The notes beneath the pieces were generated by a model that saw nothing but the letters and a program-made list of their open reading frames with translations, was not told where the DNA came from and ran no database searches. From assembly GCA_038960095.1 (NCBI GenBank), contig CP152425.1:248001-312000 (forward strand): 64,000 nt of DNA, written 5' to 3'. Positions 54,070 through 63,909 of this stretch are shown in pieces. Source of the stretch: Symbiodolus clandestinus (GTDB taxonomy: Bacteria; Pseudomonadota; Gammaproteobacteria; Enterobacterales; G038960095). Numbering within the stretch: the stretch's first letter is position 1; each line of letters begins with the position of its first letter. Position numbers and translations under genes: made by a program.

Positions 54070-54786
54070 CTAGGGTATTACATCACCGCAGAAACGGTAG
54101 CCCTCACCATGAATCGTTACAATAATTTCAGGAGAATCAGGTTCTGATTCAAAGTGCTTACGGATCCTCCGGATGGTGACATCCACCGTTCTATCATGGG
54201 CTTTTAGCTCACGATTAGTCATTTTTTTCAATAACACCGCACGCGAATGGATCTTTCCTGGGTTTTCGCAAAATAGTTGCATCGCTCGAAACTCACTGCG
54301 CGGCAGCTTAAAAACCTTTTCAGAGGGGCTAATCAGCGAGCGACTATTCACCTCTAACGTCCAACCGTTAAATTTATAGTGCTCCACTTGTTTTTGCTTA
54401 TCTTCTGTGATTTCAGGCTGCATGCTACGGAACAGAAGATTTCGAGTACGAATGGTCAGCTCTCTGGGGTTAAACGGCTTCGTCAGATAGTCATCGGCCC
54501 CAATTTCTAGCCCCAAAATCTTATCAATTTCATTAGTACGCCCTGTTAGGAAAATCAATGGAACAGTCGCCTGTTCTCTTAGCTCTCGTGCTAACAATAA
54601 ACCATTTTTACCGGGCAGGTTGATGTCCATGATCACTAGGTTAATCGGTTGTTCAACCAATATCTGGTGCATTTCGGGTCCGTCATTCGCTTCATGTACC
54701 CAGTAGCCCTCAGCTTCAAAAATGGTTCTTAAGGTATTTCGAGTTACCAATTCGTCTTCAACAATCAAGATATGCACAGTATGCAT
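54070..54786 (-). CDS. arcA: Aerobic respiration control response regulator ArcA
   Basis: Two-component regulator that, phosphorylated by ArcB, represses aerobic respiration genes under low oxygen. From ATG 54786 (TTGAGGT upstream) the protein is 238 residues, exactly the E. coli length. Receiver domain with acidic pocket ILIVEDELVTRNTL and phospho-acceptor Asp54 in VIMDINLPGKNG, then an OmpR-type winged helix (KLPRSEFRAMQLF, RTVDVTIRRIRKHFE, TIHGEGYRFCG). An in-frame start 11 codons upstream is not supported by the family. Confidence 0.96.
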   Translation of the reverse strand: MHTVHILIVEDELVTRNTLRTIFEAEGYWVHEANDGPEMHQILVEQPINLVIMDINLPGKNGLLLARELREQATVPLIFLTGRTNEIDKILGLEIGADDYLTKPFNPRELTIRTRNLLFRSMQPEITEDKQKQVEHYKFNGWTLEVNSRSLISPSEKVFKLPRSEFRAMQLFCENPGKIHSRAVLLKKMTNRELKAHDRTVDVTIRRIRKHFESEPDSPEIIVTIHGEGYRFCGDVIP

Positions 54787-55403
54787 GTGTTTTACCTCAA
54801 GTTTACCTATTAAGATCAATAAAACCTCAAGGTACCCATTGTTCTTTATGCAACATAAAAGTTCAATAATAAACGATACCTTAACGATGGTAGAACAAAT
54901 ATTTGCTTTTTAAATTAACAATTTTGAATTTCATTCATAATATACCTTTATTGCTATAACTTTGAGTAATAAAAACATATTCCTCAAAAACAACCATCTT
55001 TTGTCTGGAATATCATGATAACAAAAAATAAATATCTATAATGTTTTTTAATTTATCTATTATTGATTTATATCAAGTATTGTTTTATTAAACTATAATG
55101 ATATTAACATTTTTGAAATTAAAATAACTATTTTAGTTTCAAAAAATAAACAATATTATTTATAATTCATTAACATTAGGGAATTCCTAGTAAGCGCTTG
55201 GGTTTAGTCTCGGTTGTCTAGGTTAATAGGTGAATAAAAATTTACAGAGGATACTTTTTTCTAAAAAATCGGGTAACATCAGCTACTTATGTCAGCAGAT
55301 AAGTCATTAGTAAGATAAAAAACTAATAATCGCTTAGCAATTTACGAAAGATTTATTACCTTCTTTACTAAATTTAAATACCCGGTAAGAAACAAAGCGG
55401 TTC
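54787..55403. other. AT-rich region upstream of arcA
   Basis: 617 bases, mostly A and T, without a gene I can support. The arcA leader and promoters should be here; E. coli arcA also has a long upstream region with several promoters. No repeat family or integration feature recognised. Confidence 0.5.
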
Positions 55404-56342
55404 TCAAGCACGTGGATGGTGCTGCTGATGCAGCTGCTTAAGGCGTTCGGTAGCTACGTGTGTGTAGATTTGGGTAGTAGATAAATCCGTATGGCCAAGC
55501 AATAACTGGACTACCCGTAGATCGGCTCCGTGATTTAATAAATGGGTTGCAAAAGCGTGACGGAGTGCGTGGGGGGAAATTGTTTGCACGGTGATATCTG
55601 CCTGAATGGCGTAATATTTAACTCGATACCAGAAAGTTTGGCGGGTCATCACTCGCGCTCGCCGGCTCATAAATAGCTGTTCACGGGGAACGGCTGGCAA
55701 TAAAAAATGGATACGACCCTGCTGCCAGTAACGTTGTAACCAATAAAGTGCCTCTTCCCCTAACGGTACTAAACGCTCCCGTTGCCCTTTACCGATCACC
55801 CGCACTACACCTTGCTGTAGATTTACCTCATTGACCGTCAAGTTAATCAACTCAGAAACTCGTAATCCGGTAGCATACAACACTTCTAACATCGCCTTAT
55901 CACGTAATCCCAATGGATCTTCGGTATTAGGGGCTGCTAACAGCCGCTCCACTTGATTCTCACTTAATAGCTTTGGCAAGCGCCGGCCCAGCTTGGGTGA
56001 AGCTAAGCAAGCAGTGGGATCTTCAGAAATCAGCTGTTGCCGTTGTAAATAGCCGAATAAGCGCCTCAGCGTACTTAATAACCGAGCCTGGCTAGTCGCA
56101 CGATATCGCTGTGCTAATCGTGTGGCGAGAAACCGTTGTAAATCAGCCGCACTAACCGTAGCCACCAGAAAGTTCTGCTCGGTTAACCAATTGAGAAATC
56201 CCTGTAAATCGTAGCGGTAGGCTGATAAGCTGTTGTCAGCCATACCCTGCTCCAACCACATTGACTCTAAAAACTGAGCTACCCACTGCCGATCAACAGT
56301 ATTGGATACCTCTGCATTCTTGGCTTTGAGTCGCAAACTCAC
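55404..56342 (-). CDS. xerD: Site-specific tyrosine recombinase XerD
   Basis: Works with XerC at dif to resolve chromosome dimers at division. 312 residues with an N-terminal SAM-like core-binding domain (17-110) and the catalytic domain with the full set Arg161 (ATGLRVSEL), Lys185, His258 and Arg261 (PHALRHAFATHLL), His284 (LLGHTDLSTTQIYTHV) and Tyr293. About 14 residues longer at the N-terminus than E. coli XerD; GTG at 56342 has GGAG upstream. Eight bases after the preceding brnQ stop. Confidence 0.93.
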   Translation of the reverse strand: MSLRLKAKNAEVSNTVDRQWVAQFLESMWLEQGMADNSLSAYRYDLQGFLNWLTEQNFLVATVSAADLQRFLATRLAQRYRATSQARLLSTLRRLFGYLQRQQLISEDPTACLASPKLGRRLPKLLSENQVERLLAAPNTEDPLGLRDKAMLEVLYATGLRVSELINLTVNEVNLQQGVVRVIGKGQRERLVPLGEEALYWLQRYWQQGRIHFLLPAVPREQLFMSRRARVMTRQTFWYRVKYYAIQADITVQTISPHALRHAFATHLLNHGADLRVVQLLLGHTDLSTTQIYTHVATERLKQLHQQHHPRA

Positions 56343-56349
56343 TTCGAAT

Positions 56350-57666
56350 CTACTCCGATATAACGGATGCTTCCTGAGGAGTTGTTCTCTGCTGAGGTAG
56401 GTAGTAAAGAAGCAATGTCAACCCCAGTGATGGTAAACACCAAGCTAACCCTTGGTGGAAACCTGGTATAAAGGACAATCCGCTAACATCAATCCCCAGT
56501 CCGTTCAGCGCATCAACAATTCCTCCCAACAAGGCAACACTTAGCAGTAAACGGTAGCTTAATCGTGGATACACCAGCTTATGACGTATGAAGGCTAAAA
56601 AAGTTACCAAGATAGTGGGTGGATATAATGCCAACATGATTGGTTGTGATATCGTAATTAAAGTGGTTAGTTCAAGGTTAGCAACCACTGTAGAGATCAC
56701 GGAGCTGAGCAACAACCAGAAGCGGTAAGGCCATGAAGTTAGATTAGCCATATAATCTGAGAAGCCACTTAAGAGATCAATCGCTGTCGTTAAACAGGCC
56801 AATAGCATCACAATTCCCAATAATCCTTGACCCCAATGTCCAAATAAAGCTTGCACATAAGCCGCCAAAAGCTGCCCACCACCTTGCACCTGCTCCGCCG
56901 CGACTTTTGATGTGGCTCCCAACCAAAACAGTGAACTATACACCACGATCAATCCAGTAGCTGCGATCAAGCCTGCTCCGATCAAGTAGCGATAGTGCCA
57001 TTCAGCTTTAGTGATTCCTTTATCACGAAGTATTTGAATGATTAACGTTCCAAACATCAAAGAGCCGAAGGTGTCCATGGTTTGGTAACCACCTAACAGC
57101 CCCTGCGTTAATGGATGATTACCATAATTTCCCTGTGGTGTTGAGAGCTCTACCACTGGCACCCAAAACAGACCGATTGCCAAAACCAATAGCAATGCCA
57201 AGAACACCGGGGTGACCACCTTACCAATGCAATCCAATAACCCGCCACGACTCCAACAACCTAGCCCTGTAAACAAGAAAAAGACAGCAGTACTCCAGCC
57301 TTGTGCCTGAGAATAGCTTTCACTGACCCAGGGCTTAATGGCCATCTCATAGGCGACCAAACCGGTCCTTGGGGTGATTAATAGAGGGCCGATTAATGAA
57401 AAAATCAGCAGCATTGATAACAGCGGGAGCCCTTTAGGAAGATCAGTCATCATCGCTCTAAAGCTACCACGTTTCGCCACTGCAATCAGAGCAATAAGCG
57501 GTAATAGGACGCTAGAAAGAATAAAACCACTGAATGCCCAACCAACATGCCAGCCAGCTAGTTTCCCGATAACTGGTGGAAAAATTAGGTTCCCTGCTCC
57601 CAAAAAAAATGAAAATATTAATAATCCTAAACCTAAAATATCACCCGTTGTTAATTTTTTTTCCAT
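56350..57666 (-). CDS. brnQ: Branched-chain amino acid transporter BrnQ, copy 1
   Basis: Sodium- or proton-coupled LIVCS-family importer of Leu, Ile and Val, with about twelve membrane helices. 438 residues (E. coli BrnQ 439): LGLLIFSFFLGAGNLIFPP, GPLLITPRTGLVAYE, GYQTMDTFGSLMFGTLII and LSGFSDYMANLTS. It is paralogous to the next gene, collinear with it along the full length. Confidence 0.93.
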   Translation of the reverse strand: MEKKLTTGDILGLGLLIFSFFLGAGNLIFPPVIGKLAGWHVGWAFSGFILSSVLLPLIALIAVAKRGSFRAMMTDLPKGLPLLSMLLIFSLIGPLLITPRTGLVAYEMAIKPWVSESYSQAQGWSTAVFFLFTGLGCWSRGGLLDCIGKVVTPVFLALLLVLAIGLFWVPVVELSTPQGNYGNHPLTQGLLGGYQTMDTFGSLMFGTLIIQILRDKGITKAEWHYRYLIGAGLIAATGLIVVYSSLFWLGATSKVAAEQVQGGGQLLAAYVQALFGHWGQGLLGIVMLLACLTTAIDLLSGFSDYMANLTSWPYRFWLLLSSVISTVVANLELTTLITISQPIMLALYPPTILVTFLAFIRHKLVYPRLSYRLLLSVALLGGIVDALNGLGIDVSGLSFIPGFHQGLAWCLPSLGLTLLLYYLPQQRTTPQEASVISE

Positions 57667-57940
57667 AAAACTCTCTCTTAAGTAACCTAAACACTTCCAG
57701 AAATTTTATAAAAACTAGCTTAATCAATGAATTAGTAGTTTATTCAGGTTGTTGACTTTATAACATGATTCAATCGCCATTGAACAGCTCATCGAGTAGA
57801 ACCTCTAGAAAAGACCCTCGAGAGGATTTTCTGCTAAGGCGGCCATCGATTAGCTGGACAAATTGGAGGGATTTAAGTAACTAAGATGATTTCCTGAGCT
57901 GGGTAGAGCATGTCGCTCTCCTACGTATCATGGACAAAGA

Positions 57941-59233
57941 TTAGTACTGATTCCCAACCGGGCGGATAAAACAGAGGAAAAGCAATAATAGACAAGAAGG
58001 AAGCATCCAGCCCACTCCCTGCTCAAATCCAGGGATACAATGCAATACACGTAGATCTACCTTAATAGTCCGCAACGAATCCAATATGCCACTCACTAAA
58101 GCTAAGCTGAACATTAAATGATAACTCCGACGTGGATTAGGCAGTCTGTGTCGACACAACGTAAGCACTACTATAGCAATGACCACTGGATAAAGGGCGG
58201 TTAATAGTGGCTGCGACAGGGTCATCATAGTGGACAACTCCATATTAGCCACTAGGGTTGAAACAATTGTGCTGATGACAATCCAAAAACGGTAGTTGCG
58301 CGAGGTTATGGTCGCCATGTAATCAGCAAAGCCGCTAAGTAAACCAACCGCAGTGGTTATGCAGGCTAAAAAAACCACAATCCCCTGTAGTACTAATCCC
58401 CAGCTACCCAATAACCCTTGTACATAGCAGGTTAACACCTCTACACCCGTGGTGGCTTGTGGTACTTTGATCGCTGAAGTTGCTCCTAAAGCGAACAAAG
58501 TACAATATACAAACGCCAAACCTACCGCTGCGATCAATCCGGCTACTATCAGGTAGTAACAGTTCCGCCGAGGATCAGTAATGCCCTTGGCACGCAAGAC
58601 CTCAACAATCAGCGAGCCAAACATTAGGGAACCAAAGGTATCCATTGTTTGATAACCTTCAATGAATCCTTGTGCTAAAGGATGTGATTGATAGGCAGCT
58701 TGGGGTGCTTGAGCACTGCCTTGGGGAAAGAGCAATACGCCTAAAGCCAAACCAACCAACAGCAGAAATAATACCGGTGTAATGATCTTACCAATGGCAT
58801 CAATTAAGCCACCTCGGTTCCAACAAAATAGTAGCGTCATGGCAAAAAAAACAGTGGTCACCACAAATTGAGCAGCCATTTTCCCTTCACCCAGCAGCGG
58901 CTTACACACAACATCAAAAACCACGATGCCAGTCCGTGGCGTTACAAATAGTGGTCCCATTAAAGAAAAGGCAATCAAGGTTACTGTCACTGCAATCTCC
59001 TTGGGCAGCTCACTCATCATAGCTGTAAAACTACCACTGCGAGCGATAGCCAGAATGGCTGCTATCGGTAATAAGACGCTCGATAGCGTGAATCCGCCGA
59101 GCGCCCACCCAACCTGCTGCCCAGCTAATTGCCCAGCCAGTGGAGGGAATATTAAATTACCCGCACCAAAGAAAAAGGAGAAAACCATTAACCCTAATCC
59201 CAGGGTATCCCCCCAGGCCAATGTCTGTTTCAC
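57941..59233 (-). CDS. brnQ: Branched-chain amino acid transporter BrnQ, copy 2
   Basis: 430 residues, LIVCS family: LGLMVFSFFFGAGNLIFPP, GPLFVTPRTGIVVFD, GYQTMDTFGSLMFGSLIV, LSGFADYMATITS. Tandem paralog of copy 1, 274 bases away with nothing recognisable between. The copies have clearly diverged (for example in the loops and at the C-terminus), so the duplication is old and substrate preference may differ. Confidence 0.93.
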   Translation of the reverse strand: MKQTLAWGDTLGLGLMVFSFFFGAGNLIFPPLAGQLAGQQVGWALGGFTLSSVLLPIAAILAIARSGSFTAMMSELPKEIAVTVTLIAFSLMGPLFVTPRTGIVVFDVVCKPLLGEGKMAAQFVVTTVFFAMTLLFCWNRGGLIDAIGKIITPVLFLLLVGLALGVLLFPQGSAQAPQAAYQSHPLAQGFIEGYQTMDTFGSLMFGSLIVEVLRAKGITDPRRNCYYLIVAGLIAAVGLAFVYCTLFALGATSAIKVPQATTGVEVLTCYVQGLLGSWGLVLQGIVVFLACITTAVGLLSGFADYMATITSRNYRFWIVISTIVSTLVANMELSTMMTLSQPLLTALYPVVIAIVVLTLCRHRLPNPRRSYHLMFSLALVSGILDSLRTIKVDLRVLHCIPGFEQGVGWMLPSCLLLLFLCFIRPVGNQY

Positions 59234-59300
59234 ACAATACCTACTCTGACTGACTCAATTGACTTGCTACTGGTTGTTTTTCATTATTCGACATTCGACG

Positions 59301-60596
59301 CTACTGCAGCGGATGGCGTAATGTAACGATCTGATGGCGCTCTGGTCCTGTTGAAATCATATCAACAGGCACACCCGTCAAAGATTCAATGCACCCAATA
59401 TAGCGCCGAGCGTTTGCTGGCAATTGTGAACGCTCCTGGATCCCAAAGGTGCTCTGCTGCCAACCCGGTAAAATTTCGTAAACAGGTTCGATGGCTTCCC
59501 AATCTGTTCGATGCGTGGGTAAAGTGGTTAATTGACTGCCATCCGGCAACCGATAGGCGGTACACACTTTAATGGTTTCTAGGCCATCCAGCACATCCAA
59601 TTTGGTTAAACAGAGCCCGGTCAGAGTGTTAAGCTGCGCCGCTTTACGCAATGCCACCGCATCAAACCAACCGGTACGACGGCGACGCCCGGTAGTAGCA
59701 CCATATTCCATTCCTTTTTGGCATAAATAGTTACCCGTTTCATCCTGTAACTCAGTGGGGAATGGTCCAGCTCCAATACGTGTTGTGTAAACTTTGGTGA
59801 TACCAAGTATCTCGTCAATGGCTCGCGGTCCAATACCACAACCGCTGGTCACTCCACCGGCAGTCGTTGTAGAAGAAGTCACATAAGGATAGGTTCCATG
59901 ATCCAGATCGAGTAAAGTACCTTGAGCACCTTCAAATAGAATGGCAGCACCATGACGCACGGCTTGATCCAATCGCGCTGCGGTATCGATGACAAGAGGG
60001 AGTAACGATTCGGCGAAAGTTAGTGTCTCTTCAATAACTTGTTGAGCGTCAATCGCAGCCGCTTGGTAGTAATTGACCAAACAAAAATTGTGGTAATCGA
60101 GAATCTCTGTGAGCTGTTCAGCAAAATCACCCGGATGACGCAAATCACCCAATCGCAAACCTCGACGAGCAACTTTGTCTTCGTAGGCGGGGCCGATCCC
60201 CCTACCCGTCGTTCCCAAAGCATGCTCACCGCGTGCCTGCTCACCAGCTTGATCGAGAGCAACGTGATAGGGCAGCAGTAGCGGGCAAGCTTCTGATATC
60301 CACAAACGCTCTCGAAGTCCTACACCTTGTGCCTCTAGGAAAGCAATCTCTTGGAGTAGTGCTTGCGGTGACACCACCACACCGTTACCAATAATACATT
60401 GGACCGAGGCATGCAAGATTCCCGACGGAATCAAGTGAAGTATAGTGGTCTTCCCGTCAATGACTAGTGTGTGACCCGCGTTATGTCCGCCTTGATAGCG
60501 CACGACGACATCGGCCTGTTCCGTTAACAGATCGACAATTTTTCCTTTACCTTCATCACCCCATTGGGCGCCTAATACAACAACACGCTTACCCAT
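59301..60596 (-). CDS. purA: Adenylosuccinate synthetase
   Basis: First committed step of AMP synthesis from IMP, using GTP and aspartate. 431 residues (E. coli 432): VVVLGAQWGDEGKGKIVDLLTE (P-loop and catalytic Asp), YQGGHNAGHTLV with the catalytic His, TTGRGIGPAYEDK, LFEGAQGTLLDLDHGTYPYVTSS, TTTGRRRRTGWFD-type region, and STGPERHQIVTL at the end. Complete and divergent from the pilus genes. Confidence 0.97.
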   Translation of the reverse strand: MGKRVVVLGAQWGDEGKGKIVDLLTEQADVVVRYQGGHNAGHTLVIDGKTTILHLIPSGILHASVQCIIGNGVVVSPQALLQEIAFLEAQGVGLRERLWISEACPLLLPYHVALDQAGEQARGEHALGTTGRGIGPAYEDKVARRGLRLGDLRHPGDFAEQLTEILDYHNFCLVNYYQAAAIDAQQVIEETLTFAESLLPLVIDTAARLDQAVRHGAAILFEGAQGTLLDLDHGTYPYVTSSTTTAGGVTSGCGIGPRAIDEILGITKVYTTRIGAGPFPTELQDETGNYLCQKGMEYGATTGRRRRTGWFDAVALRKAAQLNTLTGLCLTKLDVLDGLETIKVCTAYRLPDGSQLTTLPTHRTDWEAIEPVYEILPGWQQSTFGIQERSQLPANARRYIGCIESLTGVPVDMISTGPERHQIVTLRHPLQ

Positions 60597-60712
60597 CTTT
60601 GCTCAACGACCTGGACTGTTAAAGTCCAATCTTATCACTGTTAACTCGATGGGTCGAGAGGCCCGTATTAACCGTCAAGGACTAATAAAAAATTTATTTT
60701 AATTAACAATAT

Positions 60713-60741
60713 TTGACCTTTATGCAATTTTTCAGTAACGT
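60713..60741 (+). promoter_or_regulatory. Possible promoter of the pil genes
   Basis: TTGACC is followed after 17 bases by TAACGT, 39 bases before the pilL-like ATG. The -35 is good, the -10 poor. The only other promoter need in this gap is purA on the opposite strand. Confidence 0.35.
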
Positions 60742-60779
60742 TAAAGTAACTAAAATAAAATATTTTGTGTGAAGTACCG

Positions 60780-61124
60780 ATGAAAATGAGTTTATCGCTA
60801 ACCTTGATGCTATTACTACTCCTGTTTAATAGTAAAACGTCTGAAGCAACCAGCCGGTTCCGACGCCCAAAACCGCTGCCTGCACAGCGTTGGTGTCTGC
60901 GAGCTGGCGATACGCTCAAAGGTACTTTAGAGCGTTGGGCTCAGCAGGCCATTTGGTCTCTACAGTGGCAAGTTTCTTATGACTATCCAATTACGACAGC
61001 CAGCTGTTTTACCGGCAGCTTTGTGCAAATGTTAGAGAGCGTGAGCCAAGCTTACCAAAATGCCGAGCAACCACTCTATTTCAACCTCTATCCCCAACAG
61101 CGCTTATTAGTCATTACCCCATAA
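60780..61124 (+). CDS. pilL: Short PilL-like protein with TcpQ-type C-terminal domain
   Basis: 114 residues from ATG 60780 (a TTG five codons upstream is possible): signal peptide MKMSLSLTLMLLLLLFNSKTSEA, then one domain RWCLRAGDTLKGTLERWAQQ, WSLQWQVSYDYPIT, SCFTGSFVQMLESVSQAY, PLYFNLYPQQRLLVITP, which fits the TcpQ/PilL C-terminal domain of type IVb pilus systems. R64 PilL is about three times longer; here only this domain is kept. Likely partner of the PilN secretin that follows. First gene of the pil operon. Confidence 0.75.
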   Translation: MKMSLSLTLMLLLLLFNSKTSEATSRFRRPKPLPAQRWCLRAGDTLKGTLERWAQQAIWSLQWQVSYDYPITTASCFTGSFVQMLESVSQAYQNAEQPLYFNLYPQQRLLVITP

Positions 61125-61153
61125 CACCACTCGGAAATGAGAGGCCAAGCAAA

Positions 61154-62689
61154 TTGAACCGACTGCTTTATCCGCTACTGTTTTTATCGCTAATAACAGT
61201 CGATGGCTGCTCATCAACCCGCAGACAACAACAGCAATTAGAGCAACAGATCAGCCAACAAAAGCAGCAAGGGCAGAAACAGCTTCAGCAGTTGCAGCAA
61301 CAATCTCGGCCACATTTTGTAGTGCACCGAGGGTTGTGGTTCTCGAAGCAGGCTATCGCTTTGCCTACCCTTCGACTGCCCGCACAGTTTAACCGCTCAA
61401 TTGGCCTAGCGAGTACAACTCCTTTGTCGATGAATACCTTTAGCAAGCTAGTCCATAAGCTGTGTGGCTTGCCGGTTATCCTAACTCCCGATGCCTTAGT
61501 AAAGTTAAAAAAAGCGGCCAATAACCCAGAGCTACTGATCGAAGGAGTCCGCTGGCAAGGAAATTTAGAGGGTTTATTAGATACGGTAACTGCTGCTTTA
61601 GGTATCTCTTGGAAATATAGCGCTAATAGCATCACGTTCTATTATCTTGATTCTCGTACTTTTCAAATTTATGCCATTCCTTCGGAAACTGAGATGCACT
61701 CCACCATTCAATCGGGCATCGATTTAGGACGCAGTAGTGAGAGCAATAGCAATCAAGAACAAGGGAGCAGTGCGCAAGCGACCTCAGTTTCAATAAAAAG
61801 CAGCTTGGTACAAGATATCCATAGAAATATTCAATCGATGCTAACCCCTCAGGTGGGCAAAATGTCGTCGGCCACCTCAACCGGCGCGATTACCGTTACC
61901 GATACTCCCGATGTGCTAGAAAGAGTTGCCCACTATATTCGCCATGAAAACCGCACCATTACTAAGCAGGTTCTGCTGAATATTAAGTTATTGTCTGTCC
62001 TATTAAATGATACCAATCAACTCGGTATTGATTGGAAACTCATTCACAATGCAACCGGAGGTGCCTGGTTTAAAGGAGTTAATGCAGCGGTTAACACAGA
62101 CGGCACCGCCATTAAGATCCTCAGCGATCAGGGAAACGGATCAGAGGCTCTGTTACAAGCCTTGGCAAAGCAAGGTAAGGTCTCTATGGTCACTTCACCC
62201 TCAGTGACCACTTTAAATCTACAACCCGTTCCTGTACAGGTAGCAACCCAACAGAGCTATTTAGCACGCGTTGAGATCACTAAGAGCAAAGGTGAGCACT
62301 CAATTTCCCTGCAACCTGGGATGATCACCCACGGCTTCAATATGAGCCTATTACCTTTTGTCATGGCAGATGACCAACTATTGCTGCAGTATACCATTAA
62401 CCTCAGCGAACTGATTGGCATAAAAACCTTAACGGCAGATGGCGATAAAGGCTGTCGGATTCAATTACCAGAGATCAATTCACGCCTATTCTCCCAGAAA
62501 GTCAAGTTACGCTCTAATGAGACATTAATACTCTCTGGTTTTGAACAAATGAAACGCTCCGTTAATCGTCAAGGTCTCGGTTCGCCTGATCATTGGGTGT
62601 TAGGAGGTAAGCTTCGCACAGAGCGAGCACACCAAATTATTATGTTAATGATCACTCCCGTTATTATCGAATCAACATGTCCTCGCTAG
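61154..62689 (+). CDS. pilN: Type IVb pilus secretin lipoprotein PilN
   Basis: Outer-membrane secretin through which the thin pilus leaves the cell. 511 residues, start TTG 61154 after GAGAGG. A lipoprotein signal with Cys in TVDGCSS is followed by a Gln-rich coiled segment (25-50), the N-domains (FSKLVHKLCGLPVILTPDA; GAITVTDTPDVLERVAHYI) and the secretin core (SMVTSPSVTTLNLQPVPVQ; RSNETLILSGFEQ; RAHQIIMLMITPVII). Comparable to R64/TcpC-type secretins. Overlaps pilO by 13 bases. Confidence 0.88.
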   Translation: MNRLLYPLLFLSLITVDGCSSTRRQQQQLEQQISQQKQQGQKQLQQLQQQSRPHFVVHRGLWFSKQAIALPTLRLPAQFNRSIGLASTTPLSMNTFSKLVHKLCGLPVILTPDALVKLKKAANNPELLIEGVRWQGNLEGLLDTVTAALGISWKYSANSITFYYLDSRTFQIYAIPSETEMHSTIQSGIDLGRSSESNSNQEQGSSAQATSVSIKSSLVQDIHRNIQSMLTPQVGKMSSATSTGAITVTDTPDVLERVAHYIRHENRTITKQVLLNIKLLSVLLNDTNQLGIDWKLIHNATGGAWFKGVNAAVNTDGTAIKILSDQGNGSEALLQALAKQGKVSMVTSPSVTTLNLQPVPVQVATQQSYLARVEITKSKGEHSISLQPGMITHGFNMSLLPFVMADDQLLLQYTINLSELIGIKTLTADGDKGCRIQLPEINSRLFSQKVKLRSNETLILSGFEQMKRSVNRQGLGSPDHWVLGGKLRTERAHQIIMLMITPVIIESTCPR

Positions 62690-63909
62690 CTGACGCTCAA
62701 CCTCGGAGCATTGCCTTCCCCTTAAGTAACCATGCGATCGCCGTGTTGGGGCTATGCTGGCAACCGTTGCCATCAGCTGAGATCACGCTGGCTACCCAGC
62801 AATCGCTACTAAAAAGAACCAGTGGTAGCCACTGGATTATTCAAAAAACCCCTGAGCATTGCCAATGGGGTAGCATTGAATTGGCAGATCCCCCGCTACT
62901 GCCAACATACAGTCTATCCCTGCAGTTAATAGAGCAATTAGGGGCTGATTGGATAGCCATCATCCAACTACCAGAATACCAGTACGGGATTATCGGCGTC
63001 GCCAACGGACGTGTAGTCCCTGGTTGTGAATTGGTGTTAGTCACTGTAGCAAAAGTTGTCGAGCATTTTCACTGCTACCAAACACTGTTTCAATGGCAAA
63101 TGATCTACGCTCCCACAGCCTTAAATCTCGGTGGCCAACCACTGCTTCTGGACGAGCTGCTGCCTAATATCACTTTGCAAACCGAACAGCAACTACAAGT
63201 CGTTAGCTTGCCAAAACAACGAAACCATTGGCTTAGCTGGCGTTATATGGCTGTCGGCAGCCTACTGCTGGGGCTGGGAGTTGGCTTAGTATGGCAACGC
63301 CATCAGCAGCAAAAACAGGTCGCACGGTTAGCCGAGCAACGACGTCGACAACAGCAGCGCGTGAATGCGCAAAAAGCCGTTCCACCCTGGCAACAGCAGC
63401 CCCCCGCCCTAGCGGTTATTAATCGCTGTATGCAGGCAATGGGCCAGCAGCCGCTATTCCTAGGAGGTTGGCGCTTAGCACAAGTTCACTGCAACCCCCA
63501 GACGTTAAGAGTCACCTATCAAAGAGCTGAGAGTGCTAGTGTCAAGAGCTTTTTAGCCGCCGTTCAGCGCTGTGGAACTACTTACCAATTAGAGGGAAAC
63601 ACCCAAGCACGATTAGACTACCCGATAACCTTGCCTAAAAACCGTCCTGCTGAGCGACTCCCCTCGATCATTACGGTTGCTAGCGAATTACTACAACGGT
63701 TTGAACAAGGCATCGCTAATGGACAGATAGATGACGTATTGTCATCCACTAAGACCCATGCCAACTTTCTGTTCGATAGCAAAACTTCCCCACTAATACT
63801 CCTCCAGCAACTGCCACTGGCTGGTGTAGTGATCCACTCCTTGCAAGCCAGAGTTCAAGAGAGCGGCACCGTCTCTTGGCAATGTACCGGAACACTTTAT
63901 GGTCAATAA
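62677..63909 (+). CDS. pilO: Type IVb pilus accessory protein PilO
   Basis: 410-residue R64-type PilO (PilO2 family) inner-membrane assembly protein. A cytoplasmic N-terminal half (YGIIGVANGRVVPGCELVL is the family block) is followed by one membrane helix (about 193-208, MAVGSLLLGLGVGLVW), a basic Gln-rich coiled coil and a periplasmic C-terminal domain. Starts inside the end of pilN and overlaps pilP by 11 bases, so translation is coupled. Confidence 0.82.
   Translation: MSSLADAQPRSIAFPLSNHAIAVLGLCWQPLPSAEITLATQQSLLKRTSGSHWIIQKTPEHCQWGSIELADPPLLPTYSLSLQLIEQLGADWIAIIQLPEYQYGIIGVANGRVVPGCELVLVTVAKVVEHFHCYQTLFQWQMIYAPTALNLGGQPLLLDELLPNITLQTEQQLQVVSLPKQRNHWLSWRYMAVGSLLLGLGVGLVWQRHQQQKQVARLAEQRRRQQQRVNAQKAVPPWQQQPPALAVINRCMQAMGQQPLFLGGWRLAQVHCNPQTLRVTYQRAESASVKSFLAAVQRCGTTYQLEGNTQARLDYPITLPKNRPAERLPSIITVASELLQRFEQGIANGQIDDVLSSTKTHANFLFDSKTSPLILLQQLPLAGVVIHSLQARVQESGTVSWQCTGTLYGQ

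Noticed and set aside
56350..59233. Recent tandem duplication of brnQ
   Set aside because: The copies differ throughout, including loops and C-termini, so the duplication is old and not an assembly artefact.
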